Positions 13,831 to 14,435 of a stretch of 14,435 nt of DNA are shown piece after piece. Every line of letters starts with the position of its first letter. The first letter of the stretch is position 1. The notes under the pieces are model-generated. The model made no database searches. It saw only the letters and a list, made by a program, of their open reading frames with translations, and was not told where the DNA came from. This DNA is from Deltaproteobacteria bacterium (GTDB lineage: Bacteria > Desulfobacterota > Desulfobacteria > Desulfobacterales > UBA11574), in NCBI GenBank assembly GCA_019313025.1, contig JAFDCA010000611.1:1-14435 (forward strand), given 5' to 3'. A program made the translations under genes and the position numbers.

Positions 13831-14435
13831 ATGAAATACGCATTATTTTTAGGATGTAACATACCTGCCAGAGTGGTTCAGTATGAAACCGCCGCAAGGG
13901 CGGTGATGCGAAAGCTGGGTATTCAGCTTGTGGACAGCCGTGATTTTAAATGCTGCGGTTATCCGGTACGCAATCTGGACCGGAAGGCATTTCTTCTCAG
14001 TGCGTCGGAAAATCTGGCAACCTCTGAAAAGTTGGGCTTAAACATCGTGTCCCTGTGCAAGTGTTGTTTCGGCAGCCTCAAGGAAACCGAGCATTTCTTG
14101 AAGGAAGAAGGGGATTTTCAGGAAGAGATCAAACAAGCCCTTGCGCAAAAAGGCCTGAAGTATGAAGGTAAATTTGAGGTCAAACATTTTCTTTCCGTAC
14201 TGTATCACGATGTCGGGCTTGATGAGATAAAAAGCCATATCTCCCAATTCTATAATGGTCTCAAGATCGCAACCCATTATGGATGCCATGCATTGCGGCC
14301 GAGCAAGGTGACCCAGTTTGATGATCCGATTGCGCCGTCTCTGTTTGACAAACTGGTCAAGGTGACGGGCGCCGACAGTATCGATTACACCGGTAGGCTG
14401 GAATGCTGCGGGGCACCGGTAATGGGTGTGAATGA
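13831..14435 (+). CDS. HdrB-like CCG-domain protein (3' end outside the window)
   Basis: The frame is open from the ATG at 13831 to the window end: 201 residues, with the C-terminus missing. AAGGA lies upstream at good distance. Residues about 1-80 hold one complete CCG domain: Cys9, Cys41-Cys42-Gly and Cys76-x-x-Cys79. This is the spacing of the HdrB motif that binds a non-cubane iron-sulfur cluster. A second domain starts with YGCHALRP (Cys152) and ECCGAP (Cys192-Cys193), as in HdrB, where both domains build the active site for disulfide chemistry. In methanogens HdrB reduces the CoM-S-S-CoB heterodisulfide. In bacteria without those coenzymes the substrate is a different thiol/disulfide or an electron partner. 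The gene follows the HdrC-type membrane protein by 16 bases, so the two proteins surely belong together. About one third of the protein is probably missing, judged from family length of about 290. Confidence 0.88.
   Translation, partial: MKYALFLGCNIPARVVQYETAARAVMRKLGIQLVDSRDFKCCGYPVRNLDRKAFLLSASENLATSEKLGLNIVSLCKCCFGSLKETEHFLKEEGDFQEEIKQALAQKGLKYEGKFEVKHFLSVLYHDVGLDEIKSHISQFYNGLKIATHYGCHALRPSKVTQFDDPIAPSLFDKLVKVTGADSIDYTGRLECCGAPVMGVN

Noticed and set aside
14038..14289. A minus-strand frame of 83 codons near the right edge
   Set aside because: It is antisense to the HdrB-like gene, whose cysteine motifs are complete in the plus frame.

Overview
The window looks like chromosomal core DNA of a strictly anaerobic, sulfate-reducer-like bacterium of the Desulfobacterota (former Deltaproteobacteria), probably near the Desulfobacterales. 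This is an inference. It rests on a fused uroporphyrinogen-III methyltransferase/synthase next to hemC, a selenocysteine synthase gene, and a membrane heterodisulfide-reductase-type (HdrC/HdrB) electron-transfer pair with heme and iron-sulfur sites. The bases look moderately AT-rich. I saw no rRNA, tRNA, CRISPR array, prophage or intact transposase.

Layout. Positions 14-511 (+) hold a bifunctional-nuclease (DUF151) protein. Positions 4728-572 (-) are a tightly packed cluster: FmdB-type zinc ribbon, hemC, fused cobA-hemD, an 88-residue conserved-looking small protein, and an M29 aminopeptidase. Its genes overlap or lie a few bases apart, so they are probably co-transcribed and partly translationally coupled. 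Positions 5846-4899 (-) encode a deoxyhypusine-synthase-like protein of unknown substrate. Upstream of it lies a gene-free stretch with a 200-bp MITE-like element bounded by perfect 28-bp inverted repeats. Positions 9757-6304 (-) carry selA, a protein with a degenerate GGDEF-like half followed by TPRs (ATGA overlap with selA), and gmhA. An 11-unit heptamer repeat separates the last two and supplies the end of the TPR gene.

From about 9958 onward the genes are on the + strand: a diacylglycerol-kinase-family lipid kinase, an intergenic octamer-like repeat, pyrF, a promoter-like site, and then a 613-residue membrane protein and the start of an HdrB-like gene that runs off the window. The membrane protein combines a NarI-like five-helix domain, a periplasmic loop with one c-type heme motif, and two HdrC-like 2x[4Fe-4S] modules.

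How they work together. HemC makes hydroxymethylbilane, the HemD half cyclises it to uroporphyrinogen III, and the CobA half methylates that to precorrin-2 for siroheme, cobalamin and siroheme-derived heme. The membrane protein at the other end is a heme consumer. It and the HdrB-like protein probably move electrons between the menaquinone pool or periplasmic cytochromes and a cytoplasmic thiol/disulfide or iron-sulfur partner. The two most unusual items are this membrane fusion and the non-coding repeats (MITE-like element, heptamer array).
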